From contig CM077676.1 of assembly GCA_039707655.1 (NCBI GenBank), positions 377,832,114-377,896,113 of the forward strand: 64,000 bases of DNA, written 5' to 3'. A program made the position numbers and the translations under genes. The notes below the pieces were generated by a model. The model worked only from the letters and a program-made list of their open reading frames with translations, had not been told where the DNA came from and did not search any database. Numbering within the stretch: the first letter of the stretch is position 1; the number at the start of each line of letters is the position of its first letter. Positions 43,778-54,429 of the stretch are shown in pieces. The DNA is from Elymus sibiricus (lineage: Eukaryota; Streptophyta; Magnoliopsida; Poales; Poaceae).

Positions 43778-44465
43778 TGTTGGGGATATAACCCCACGGT
43801 ATGACCCGCCCGTTCAGGGCCGGGTTATCCAGTGGCACCCTGGAGAGTAGCAGCAACGATCAAGACGTCAAAGGCCCGTCAGGGCGACTCATAAAGTGGG
43901 CCGGCTCATAGCCCAGTACTTGAGGCGGCGGCTTACCTAAGGACGCAGTGAGTTTTCCTTTACTTGGGGAAGACCATGAATAGGAGACCAAGGGCCCAGG
44001 GCGAGACCCGACAAGAGGCCGGCTTAAGGGGAGTCCAATGGGCCGGCTCGTAGAGGAGGACCAAGAAGAGGAAAGCAAGACCTGACAAGGAAAGCAAGAC
44101 CCGGACTAGTATCCAACTTGTAATAGAAAAGAGACCAGTCCTAATCCTACTAGGACTCTACATGTAAGCCGTCCCTTCAACTTATATAAGGAAGGGCAAG
44201 GCACCCCAAGAGGGGGAGGGGAAGAAAAACAGACAAATCAATAGCTCTTGAGATAGACGTAGCTAAAAAGCACCCTTGTAATCGAGATCATCATCAATAG
44301 CAATCAAGCAGGATGTAGGCTTTTACCTCCACCGCGAGGGGCCGAACCTGGATAAACTCGCGTCTCTCGATTCCGACCAACCCCGTTCAAGCTACCACCT
44401 AGTTGCGATGGCCTCACCACTAAGTCCTTTTCACGAGGACATCTGCCGTGACAAAAACCATGACA
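43778..44465 (+). repeat. 3' LTR of E
   Basis: 688 bp, preceded by the polypurine tract AACTAGGGGCTAA and followed by the target duplication CACTC. Confidence 0.9.
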
Positions 44466-44470
44466 CACTC

Positions 44471-45603
44471 CTAGCTACTTAAGCATGGCATGAGCAACTA
44501 TAATCTCTAATTGTCATCACAAACACGTTTACTCATAACATGCTGAATCGTGGATACTGAGTTAAACATAAGTGAAGCATGAGAGTGCAACTATTTCTTT
44601 AAAATATAACCACCGACGTGCTCTAAAAGATATAAGTGAAGCACTAGAGCAACTGCCTAGCTCAAAAGATATAAGTGAAGCACATAGAGTATTCTAACAA
44701 ATCGCGAATAATGTGTGTCCCTCTCAAAAAGGTGTGTTCAGCAAAGATGATTGTAACAAATTAAAAAAGCAAACAGAAGCAAACAAACTATATCACAAGA
44801 CGCTCCAAGTAAAACTCATATCATGTGATGAATAAAAATATAGCTCCAAGTGAGTTACCGATAGATTGTAGACGAAAGAGGGGATGCCTTCCGGGGCATC
44901 CCCAAGCTTAGACCCTTGAGTCTTCCTTGAATATTACCTTGGGGTGCCTTGGGCATCCCCAAGCTTAGGCTCTTGCCGCTCCTTATTCCTTTATCCATCG
45001 TAGTCTCACCCAAAACTTGAAAACTTCAGCACACAAAACTCAACAGAAACCTCGTGAGATCCGTTAGTATAACAATTAAATCTTAAACTTTAGGTACTGT
45101 TGTAAATTGATTCATATTTAATATTGGCATAATTCTACTGTACTCCAACTTCTCCATGACTCATACCACCCGATACGATCCATAGATTCATCAAAATAAG
45201 CAAACTATGCAACAAAAACAGAATCTGTCTAAAACAGAACAGTCTTTAAAGATCTATTTAGAAGCTATACTTCTGTAACTCCAAAAATTCTGAAACATAG
45301 GACAACGTAAAAAATTCATATACCAATACTGTGTAAAAAAATTCAGAATTTTATCACGCTCCAGTACAGAACCAAAAATCCAGCACTGGACTCAAAACTT
45401 TCTGTTTTCAAACAACATGAATTATACTATCATCTAAATCATCCCAAACACTAATTAAAAGATAAAAACACAATCATAACAGAGGCTATAATTGTGTAAA
45501 CACACAAGAACAGAAAGTAAAACAAAAAATTTATTTTATTCATTGGGTTGCCTCCCAACAAGCTCTATTGTTTTATGCCCCTAGCTAGGCATAATGCATA
45601 ATT
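44471..45603 (-). other. non-coding internal region of F1
   Basis: Matches the F2 region around 50280-51290, including the paired GGGGCATCCCCAAGCTTAG words (44895 and 44955; 50575 and 50635) and the AGTGAAGCACATAGAGTATTC motif. No ORF is supported. Confidence 0.65.
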
Positions 45604-46478
45604 TCAAGTGTTGTCATCCTTGATCTTCAGATCTTTCTTAATCAAATCTTCCAAAACTTTTCTCATTAATTCTCTACTTTCATGTTCTTCTTTTCTAGTA
45701 GGGGAGCTTAAATACTTGAAGGGGCTTTGATTGGTGACTTTAACATTCATAACTTCGAACTCAGAATCATCACCATAAACATCCTCATACAACACATGTA
45801 TCTCATCATCAATAGGGTCTCTAGCCATACCCTCAAACCATTCTTCACTAAATCCCTCATCAATTCCTTTAGCAATCCACTCAAATTTATCACTACCATG
45901 GTGGTACAAAGTTTTAATTATTTCAGCATATGGGACTCTTCTTCTAATATTCTCACCATAAGCAAAGTAGTCTTTAGATTCCAACCTACGGATATTATCT
46001 TTATCATGAAGAATTTCCTCTATAGGAGGATGCTCAAAATCAATTTTATAAAAGGAAAAGATATCCCTAGCTTCTCGGATCATATAATCAAATTCATGCA
46101 TAAGGATTATAGTGGCAATTTTCTTAGCCCTAGGATCATGGATGTTGGGAAGCCCATAAAATATCTTTTGTAAGGCGGGTGAATATGTAAAATTTTCTTT
46201 CTAATTTAACCACAAGCATAGCAATAGCATCAACATAACAATTTGTTTTATCAAGAAAAGATCCCTTAATTATTGGTATAACTCCCGTGCAATTACAGAA
46301 TTCCTGAATAATGTTTGTCCCGATAATATTACCACTTCCCACATGATAGACTTTAGTCTTAAAATTAGTGGGGGGGGGGGTCAATCTCAGGAGGGTCATG
46401 ATTAAGATCAAAAGGATGAATTATCTCCCCAAGAGATTCACTAGCACTTTCAACCACAACTTTCTCAAGTTCAGACAT
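45604..46478 (-). pseudogene. F1 ORF, conserved non-autonomous gypsy protein
   Basis: Starts MSELEKVVVESASESLGEII at 46478, 159 bp after the PBS, in gag position. A G10 run at 46370-46380 coincides with a frame change (PPEIDPP to NFKTKVYHVGSG). A second shift near 46200 connects YVDAIAMLVVKLERKF to DPRAKKIATIILMHEFDYMI and REARDIFSFYKIDFEHPPIE, ending LIKKDLKIKDDNT. The same protein pattern occurs in F2 (51297-51898). It has no zinc knuckle, protease or enzyme motif; function unknown, perhaps a gag-derived packaging factor. Confidence 0.6.
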
Positions 46479-46636
46479 GATAACGACTTCAAGCAAAGCA
46501 AGCAAACAAAATATTTTTTGTGTTTTTGTGAATTTTTTTTGAAGTGGGGGAGATGAAAACGAGAGGCAAATGCAAATAAAATAAATGCAAGTGGATGATA
46601 GTTTGTGCGAAGGTACTTGATAATTTTGGTGATGTC

Positions 46637-46654
46637 TCCCCGGCAACGGCGCCA
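46637..46654 (-). promoter_or_regulatory. primer-binding site of F1
   Basis: Minus-strand TGGCGCCGTTGCCGGGGA beside LTR B. Confidence 0.8.
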
Positions 46655-48687
46655 GAAATTCTTCCTCCTACTTGTAGATTGCGTTGGTATTTTCCCCGAA
46701 GAGGAGAGGATGATGCAGTATAGTAGAGATAAGTATTTCCCTTAGTTAAGAACCAAGGTTATCAACCCAGTAGGAGAACCACACAAAATCCTTTAGCAGC
46801 ACCTGCACACACAAAAGCAAACACTTGCACCCAACGCAAATAAGAGGGTTGTCAATCCTCTTAGCGGTTATTTGCAAGGATTAATTCTGATAGTGTTAGA
46901 TAGATAAAGTAAAATACTAAATAAAATAAAGTAAAAATAAAATTGCAGCAAGGTATTTTTGGATTTTAATATATGATAAAAGTAGACCCGGGGGCCATAG
47001 TTTTCATTAGAGGCTTCTCTCTCGAGCGCAGAACATACGGTGGGTAAACAAATTACTGTTGGGCAATTGATAGAAAAGCAAATAATTATGACGGATTCAT
47101 GGCAATGATCATGTATATAGGCATTGCTACTTGTAGCTTGCGTTGGTATTTTCCCCGAAGAGGAAGGGATGATGCAGCACAGTAGAGATAAGTATTTCCC
47201 TCAGTTATGAAACCAAGGTTATTGATCCAGTAGGAGAATCACGCAACACCTCATTAGCAGTACCTGCACACAAACAACAAATCCTTGCACCCAACGCAAA
47301 CGAGGGGTTGTCAATCCCTCGGCGGTAAATTGCAAGATTAAATTGTATGTGATAGATAGATAGATTCAAACAAAAATACAAAATAAAATAAATAAAAGAA
47401 AATGGCAGCAATATTTTTAGGGTTTTAGTAATATGATTTAGATAGACTCGGGGGCCATAGTTTTCACTAGAGGCTTCTCTTGAGAAAATAGCATACGTTG
47501 GGTAGACAAATTACTGTTGGGCAATTGATAGAAAAGCAAATAATCATGACGATATCCAAGGCAATGATCATGTATATAGGCATCACGTCCAATACAAGTA
47601 GACCGACTCTTGCCTGCATCTACTACTATTACTCCACACATCGATCGCTATCCAGCATGCATCTAGTGTATTAAGTCCATAAAGAACAGAGTAATGCCTT
47701 AAGAACGATGACATGATGTAGACAAGATAAACTCACGCATGAATAAATCCCATCCTTTTACCCTTAATAGCAATGATACATACGTGTCATGTCCCTTTCT
47801 GTCATTGGGATTGAGCACCGCAAGATCGAACCCATTTCAAAGCACCTCTTCCCATGGCAAGATAAATCAATCTAGTTAGCCAAACCAAATCAATAGATCG
47901 GAGAAGAAATACGAAGCTACAGTAATTATGCATAAAAGAGATCAGAGAAGACTCAAATAATATTCATGGATAATCTGATCATAAACTCACAATTCATCGG
48001 ATCCCAACAAACACACCGCAAAAAGTGATTACATCGGATAGAATTCCAAGAACATCGAGGAGAACATTGTATTGAAGATCAAAAAGAGAGAAGAAGCCAT
48101 CTAGCTACTAACTATGGACCCGAAGGTCTGTGGTAAACTACTCACGCATCATCGGAAGGGCAGGCAGGTTGATGTAGAACCCCTCCGTGATCGATTCCCC
48201 CTCCGGCAGATTACCGGAGAAGGACCCTAGATGGGATCTCTCGAGAACAGAAACTTGCGGCGACGGAAAAAGTATTTCGTGGACTCCCCTGAGGGTTTCT
48301 AATTTTTTCTGAATTTATAGTGGAGGAATTAGGTCAAATGGAGCTCTGTGGGCCCCACGAGGCACCAGGGCATGCCTGCCCCCCAGGCGCGCCCTGGTGG
48401 CTCGTGGCCCCCTCCAGGGTCTTCTGGCCTCCTCCCGAAGCTTCTAGTGTTTATCTTGTCCAGAAAAAAATCTCCAAAAAGTTTCGTGGCATTTGGACTT
48501 CGTTTGGTATTGATTTTCTGTAAAACAAAAACAGGGCAGAAAACAACAACTGGCACTGGGTACTAAGTTAATAGGTTAGTCTCCAAAAATGATATATAAT
48601 TGCGGTAAATGCATATAAAAACATCCAAGATTGATAATATAACAGCATGGAACAATCAAAAATTATAGATACGTTGGAGACGTATCA
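46655..48687 (-). repeat. LTR B, with internal tandem duplication
   Basis: Minus-strand start TGATACGTCTCCAACGTATC at 48687; the end lies near 46655-46673. About 2.0 kb, of which 459 bp is a duplicate (46668-47126 against 47127-47585). It contains the same GC hairpin type as LTR C at 48350-48410. It is bordered by a polypurine tract on its upstream side and a PBS on its downstream side, serving as 3' LTR for F2 and 5' LTR for F1. Confidence 0.8.
46668..47585. repeat. 459-bp tandem duplication within LTR B
   Basis: Both units run from CTACTTGTAG(A/C)TTGCGTTGG to ATGATCATGTATATAGGCAT. They differ at perhaps 10% of sites, so the duplication is not recent relative to the LTR's age. Confidence 0.85.
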
Positions 48688-48702
48688 GCATCCCAAGCTT
48701 AA
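48688..48702 (-). promoter_or_regulatory. polypurine tract of F2
   Basis: Minus-strand TTAAGCTTGGGATGC directly before TGATACGTC of LTR B. Confidence 0.7.
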
Positions 48703-51296
48703 TTCCTGGTCGTCCTCGAGTAGGTAAATGATAAAAACAGAAATTTTGATGTGGAATGCTTCCTATCATATTCATCACATATTCTTTCCTTTTATAGCAT
48801 GGACATTGGACTTGAATGATTCAAAGCAATAGTCTATAATTTGACATGAAGATATAAATACTCAAGCATGCTAACAAGCAACCATGTCTTTCAAAATATC
48901 AATGCTAAAGAAAGTTATCCCTAGCCCATTATGCTCAATCATTGATCCATTCATGAAACACACTCAAATATTAGCTACATCCAATGCACAAGTATGACAA
49001 TAGTGCTCTCTAGTTGGTGCTTTATAAGAGAAGATGGAGACTCAAGTAAAAATAAAAATTGCATAAAAGTAAATAGATAGGCCCTTCGCAGAGGAAAGCA
49101 GAGATTTGCTAATGTGCCAGAGCTCAAAGCTTAAATCTAAGAGATAAAAATATTTTGAGAGGCATGTTTTTCCTGTCAACGAAAACGACCGAGCATTCCC
49201 AATATTTTCCATGCTAGACACATCATAGGCGGTTCCCAAACAGAAAGTAAAGTTTATTTCCTTTCCACCATTCTTTCACAATCCATGGCTAGCCGTATCC
49301 ACGGGTGCCCTCCAAACCAACACTTTCCAAGGAATTTTGTTGTTATTAATTTTGATTTCATTGTGGGACTGGGCATCCCTATTACCAACCATTCTCTCGT
49401 GCAATGACAAGTGAATAAACACTCATCGTGAGAATAACACACCTAGCATGGAAAATAATGGCCACCCCCTGCTGCTTCATGAGCGGTACGGGCACACAAA
49501 ACGGAAAAATTATTTTGAAAATTAGAGTTGGCACACGCAAATTTACTTGGAACGGCATTGAAATACCGCATATAGGTAGATATAGTGGACTCATTTGGCA
49601 CAACTTGGGTTTAAGGATTTTTGATGCACAAGCAGTATTTCCGCTTAGTACAAATGAAGGCTAGCAAAAGATTGAGAAGCAACCAACCAAAAAAAGGAAA
49701 ACGGCCATGAACATGCATTTAACATAACTAACACCGAATAATGCACCATAAGTAGGATATAAATTCATTGCATAACTATTGACTTAATGTGCATGCATAG
49801 GGAATCACAAACCTTAACACTAATATTCTTACTAAATCACAATTACTCACTAACATGACTCACATATATTCTTACTAAATCACAATTACTCACTAACATG
49901 ACTCACATATTATCATTTCCATATCGCAAAACTATTGCAAGGAATCACACTCATTATATCCAATGATCTATATGAAAGTTTTTATTATATCCCTCTTGAA
50001 TATTCATCACCTTGGGACTAAATTCATATCTTGTGCAAATTACTGTTACTATTATCAACTCTCAAAAAGATTTAAGTGAAGCATGAGAGTGCAAATATTT
50101 CTTCAAAATTTTAATCTTATCAATTCTCAAAATAATATAAGCGAAGCATGAGAATTCATTTCTTCAAAATTTCAATCTTATCAATTCTCAAAATAATATA
50201 AGTGAAGCATGAGAATTCATTTCTTCAAAATTTTAATCAACTCTCAAAATAATATAAGTGAAGCATGAGAGTTTATTTCTTCAAAATATAGCCACCGCCG
50301 TGCTCAAAAAGATTTAAGTGAAGCACTAGAGCAACTGCCTAGCTCAAAAAATTTAAGTGAAGCACATAGAGTATTCTAACAAATTATGATAACGTGTGGC
50401 TCTCTCAAGATAGGTGTGTTCAGCAAGGATGATTGTGACAAACTAAAAAGCAAACAAAGCCAAGACTCATATAATACAAGACGCTCCAAGAAAAACTCAT
50501 ATCATGTGACGAATAAAAATATAGCTCCAAGTAAAATTACCGATGGTTGGTAGAAGAAAGAGGGGATGCCTTCCGGGGCATCCCCAAGCTTAGATGCTTG
50601 AGTCTTCCTTGAATATTACCTTGGGGTGCCTCGGGCATCCCCAAGCTTAGGCTTTTGCTACTCCTTATTCCTTCATCCATCGTGATCTCACCCGAAACTT
50701 GAAAACTTCAATCACACAAAATCAACAAAACCTTCGTGAGATCCGTTAGTATAACAAAATAAATCACCACTTTAATTACTGTTGCAAACCCATTCATATT
50801 TTATTTTTGCATTATACCTACTGTACTCTAACTTCACCATGGCTTATACCCCCCGATACAATCCATAGATTCATCAAAACAAGCAAATAGTGCATCAAAA
50901 ATAGAATCTGTCAAAAACAAAACAGTCTGTAGAAATCTATTTAAAATCCATACTTGTGTAACTCAAAAAATTCTGATAAATTAGGACAAAGTGGAAAATT
51001 CATATACCAATACTGTGTAAAAATTTCAGATTTTTTTGACGCTCCAGTACAGAAACAAAATTTGGGCACTGGATGCAGAACTTTCTGTTTTCCAAACAGC
51101 ATCAATTATACAATCTTCCAAATCATCCCAAAGGCTTTACTTGGCACAAACACTAATTAAAACACCAAAACACAATCATACCAGTAGCATAATTGTGAAA
51201 CACACAATAACAGAGAAATAAATTTATTTTATTCATTGGGTTGCCTCCCAACAAGCGCTATTGTTTTATGCCCCTAGCTAGGCATAATGCATAGTT
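48703..51296 (-). other. non-coding internal region of F2
   Basis: Long AT-rich spacer. A ~40-bp repeat lies at 49825-49910, and a series of AAAATAATATAAGTGAAGCATGAGA words (two parts of 20 or fewer bases each) at 50050-50340. No supported ORF. 49115-49760 matches 38175-38800 in F1. Confidence 0.65.
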
Positions 51297-51898
51297 TCAA
51301 GTATTGTCATCTTTCTTCTTCTTATTCGAAGGTGCACTTTTATCAAGGGGTTTTTCAAAGGTAATATGAAATATATCATCCATAGAAATTTTAGCATTAG
51401 CAAGTTGTCCATATTTAAATCCCTGTTGATTACCGGCTACAATCCAAGAGTATTGCCTATTGACGCTATTGAAAACTTGTTGGATTATATTCAAAGGAGG
51501 AACTTCCTTTTTAATATTCTCATCAAATATGTGGTCATTGCGGAACAAATATCTCAGCAAGTAATCATTATTATAAAGGATCTCATCTATTACCGGTTTT
51601 TCACAGCTCATACCATAAAAATCAAAGATTTCCCTAGCTTCTCGCACTATATGATCAAATTCGTTCATGAGAACAAGGGTAGCTATTTTCTTAGCTCTAG
51701 GATCTTTTATAACCGGTAACTCATAAAACAATCTTTGCAAAGTAGGATGGGTGCGAATAAATCTTCTTTCAAGTTTAAGAACAAGTGCAGAAATAGCATC
51801 GGCATAATTATTGATTTCTTTAAGTATAGGTGCATCATCAAAAGCCAAGGTCCCAATGCAATTAAAGAATTCTTGGATGACACTTTTTCCTACAGTAG
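51297..51898 (-). CDS. F2 ORF, conserved non-autonomous gypsy protein (5'-truncated)
   Basis: The frame is open from about 51898 (GKSVIQEFFNCIGTLAFDDA), with the first ATG at 51848. It contains NNYADAISALVLKLERRFIR, then DPRAKKIATLVLMNEFDHIV and REAREIFDFYGM, and ends SNKKKKDDNT. It matches the F1 ORF along its length but lacks the N-terminal third (MSELEK…), which is replaced by unrelated sequence from element G near 51900. Intact from the internal ATG (183 codons). Function unknown; the conserved middle motif recurs in both copies. Confidence 0.55.
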
Positions 51899-51991
51899 CT
51901 ATAAAACATGATTACTACAGTAGCTTAATCATGTGAACACTCAAAAATGGTAGGTATAAATATTGGGTTGTCTCCCAACAAGCGCTTTTCT

Positions 51992-53002
51992 TTAATGCCT
52001 TTTAGCTAGGCATGATGATTTCAATGATGCTCGCATAAAAGTAAAGAATTGAAACATAACGGGAGCATCATGAAGCATATGACTAGCATATTTAAGCATA
52101 ACCCACTTCCTATGCATATTCATTTTGTGAACAAACAATTTATGGGAGCGAGAATCAACTAGCATAGGAAGGCAAAACAAGCATAACTTTAAAACTTTCA
52201 ACACATAGAGAGGAAACTTGATATTATTGAGATATGTAAAAGCATATGTTCCTCTCTCATAATAATTTTCAGTAGCATCATGAATGAATTCAACAATATA
52301 TCCATCACACAAAGCATTCCTTTCATGATCCACAAGAATAGAATTTTTACTACTCTCCGCATAAGCAATTTTCTTCTCATACATAATAGTGGGAGCAAAC
52401 TCAACAAAATAACTATCATGAGATACTTGATTGGCATAATCCAATTGAAAATTAAAATCATGATGACAAGTTTCATAGTTATCATTATTCTTTATAGCAT
52501 ATATGTCATCAAAATAGATAGCAACTTTGTTATCATAGTCAATTGAAACCTCTTCCAAAATAGTGGAATCATCATTAAATAAAGTTGTGACCTCTCCAAA
52601 TTCACTTTCATAATTATTGCCATAAGATTCAACACCCTCCAAAATAGTGGGATCATTAGTACCTAGAGTTGACACTCTACCAAACCCACTTTCATCAATA
52701 TAATCATCACAAATAGGAGGCATGCTTTCATCCTAATAAATTTGCTCATCAAAACTTGGGGAACTAAAAATATCATCTTCATCAAACATAGCATCCCCAA
52801 GCATGTAGCTTTGCATATCATTAGCATCATGGATATTCAAAGAATTCATACTAACAACATTGCAATCATGCTCATCATTCAAATATTTTATGCCAAACAT
52901 TTTATTGAATTCTTCTTCTAACACTTTGGCACAATTTTCCGATCCATCATTTTCAAGGAAGACAATATATATATGAAGTATTTGAGGCAACCTCAATTCC
53001 AT
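51992..53002 (-). pseudogene. element G ORF, one in-frame stop
   Basis: The minus-strand frame from MELRLPQILHIYIVFLENDG to a stop at 52733 continues after it (MPPICDDYIDESGFGRVSTL; SRSHKLFVHKMNMHRKWVML) to 51992. Repeated acidic motifs (DPTILEGVESYGNNYESEFG / DSTILEEVSIDYDN) occur in the middle. The family is unknown to me; it is gypsy-internal, with no enzyme motif. Similar acidic repeat proteins occur in gag-pol spacers of Athila-type elements (recollection, not verified). Confidence 0.45.
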
Positions 53003-53125
53003 TTTTTTGTAGTTTTTTTATAAACCAAACTAGTGATAAAACAAGAAACTAAAAGATTCAATTGCAAGATCTAAAGATATACCTTCAAGCACTCACCTCC
53101 CTGGCACCGACACTAGAAAAGAGCT

Positions 53126-54429
53126 TGATGTCTACTACGCAACTTTTATTCTTGTAGACGTTGTTGGGCCTCCAAGTCCAGAGTTTTGTAGGACAGTAGC
53201 AAATTTCTCTCAAGTGGATGACCTAAGATTTATCAATCCGTGGGAGGCGTAGGATGAAGATGGTCTCTCTCAAACAACCCCGCAATCAAATACAAGAAAT
53301 CTCTTGTGTCCCCAACACACCCAATACAATGGTAAATTGTATAGGTGCACTAGTTCGGCGAAGAGATGGTGATACAAGTGTAGTATGGATAGTAGATATA
53401 GGTTTTTGTAATCTGAAAATATAAAAACAGCAAGGTAGCAAGTGATAAAAGTGAGCACAAACGGTATTGCAATGCTTGGAAACAAGGCCTAGGGTTCATA
53501 CTTTTACTAGTGCAATCTCTCAACAGTGCTAACATAATTGAATCATATAATAATCCCTCAACGTGCGACAAAGAATCACTCCAAAGATCCTATTAGCGGA
53601 GAACATAATATAGAAATTGTTGTAGGGTACGAAACTACCTCAAAGTAATCCTTTCCGATCAATCTATTACGCCATCCCTATAAGTGTCACAAACAGCCCT
53701 AGAATTCTTACTAAAATAACACCATATCAGACGCATCAACCAACTCTAATGTCACCTAGATACTCCAATGTCACCACAAGTATCCGTGAGTTGATTATTC
53801 GATATGCATCAAAACAACTTCAGATTCGTAATATTCAATCCACACAAAGAACTTCAAAGAGTACCCCAAAGTTTCTTATCGGAGAAAAGATAATGAAAAC
53901 GTGCAACCAACCCCTATGCCTAGATCACCCCAAGGTCACGGGAATCCCCTAGTTGATCACCAAAACATACATCAAGTGACTCAATAGAATACCCCATTGT
54001 CACCACGGGTATCCACATGCAAGACATACATCAAGTGTTCTCAAATCTGAAAGATTCAATCCGACAATAACGAAACCTCAAAGGGAAAGATTCAATTCAT
54101 CACAAGAAGATAGAGAGGGAAGAAACACCATATGATCCAACTATATTAACAAAGCTCGCGATACATCAAGATGGTGCCAAATCAAGAACACGAGAGAGAA
54201 AGAGATCAAACACATAGCTACTGGTACATACCCTCAGCCCCGAGGGTGAACTACTGCCTCCTCGTCATGGAGACCGTCAGGATGATGAAGATGGCCTCCG
54301 GTGATGATTTCCCCCTCCGACAGAGTGCCGGAACAGGGCTCCGGATGAGATCGCTTCGGTACAGAGGCTTGCGGCGGCGGCGGCGGCGGCGAAGTTCTAG
54401 GTTTAATTCCGAGGTTTTGGGTATTTATA
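53126..54429 (-). repeat. LTR A of element G (3' part), cut by H2
   Basis: The plus strand starts TGATGTCTACTACGC beside a degenerate PBS (CTCCCTGGCACCGA at about 53097-53110) and runs to GGTATTTATA at 54429. The text style (GTGCACTAGTTCGGCGAAG; AACACGAGAGAGAAAGAG) matches the abundant Triticeae Sabrina-type LTR (tentative). Its 5' part is not in the window. Confidence 0.7.

Larger units (their letters stand above)
38984..44465 (+). mobile_element. non-autonomous LTR retrotransposon E, complete
   Basis: 5' LTR 38984-39670 and 3' LTR 43778-44465 (TGTTGGGGATATAACC … ATGACA/ACGACA), about 97% identical by eye. Target duplication CACTC at 38979-38983 and 44466-44470. PBS at 39672-39689, polypurine tract AGGGGCTAA at 43769-43777. 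The 4.1-kb interior has a short gag-like frame and otherwise tandem repeats; no protease, RT, RNase H or integrase. This is the LARD-like plan of elements mobilised in trans. Confidence 0.9.
38173..54429 (-). mobile_element. composite of gypsy elements F and G sharing LTR B
   Basis: From right to left on the minus strand: LTR A (54429-53126, cut by H2), a degenerate PBS, internal region of G (53002-51992 ORFs), a junction near 51900, internal region of F2 ending in a polypurine tract, LTR B (48687-46655), PBS, internal region of F1 (46636-44471 and 38983-38173) split by element E. The F1 3' end is lost at element C. LTR B thus has a polypurine tract on one side and a PBS on the other. No RT, RNase H or integrase is present in either internal region, so both copies are non-autonomous. 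Confidence 0.65.
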
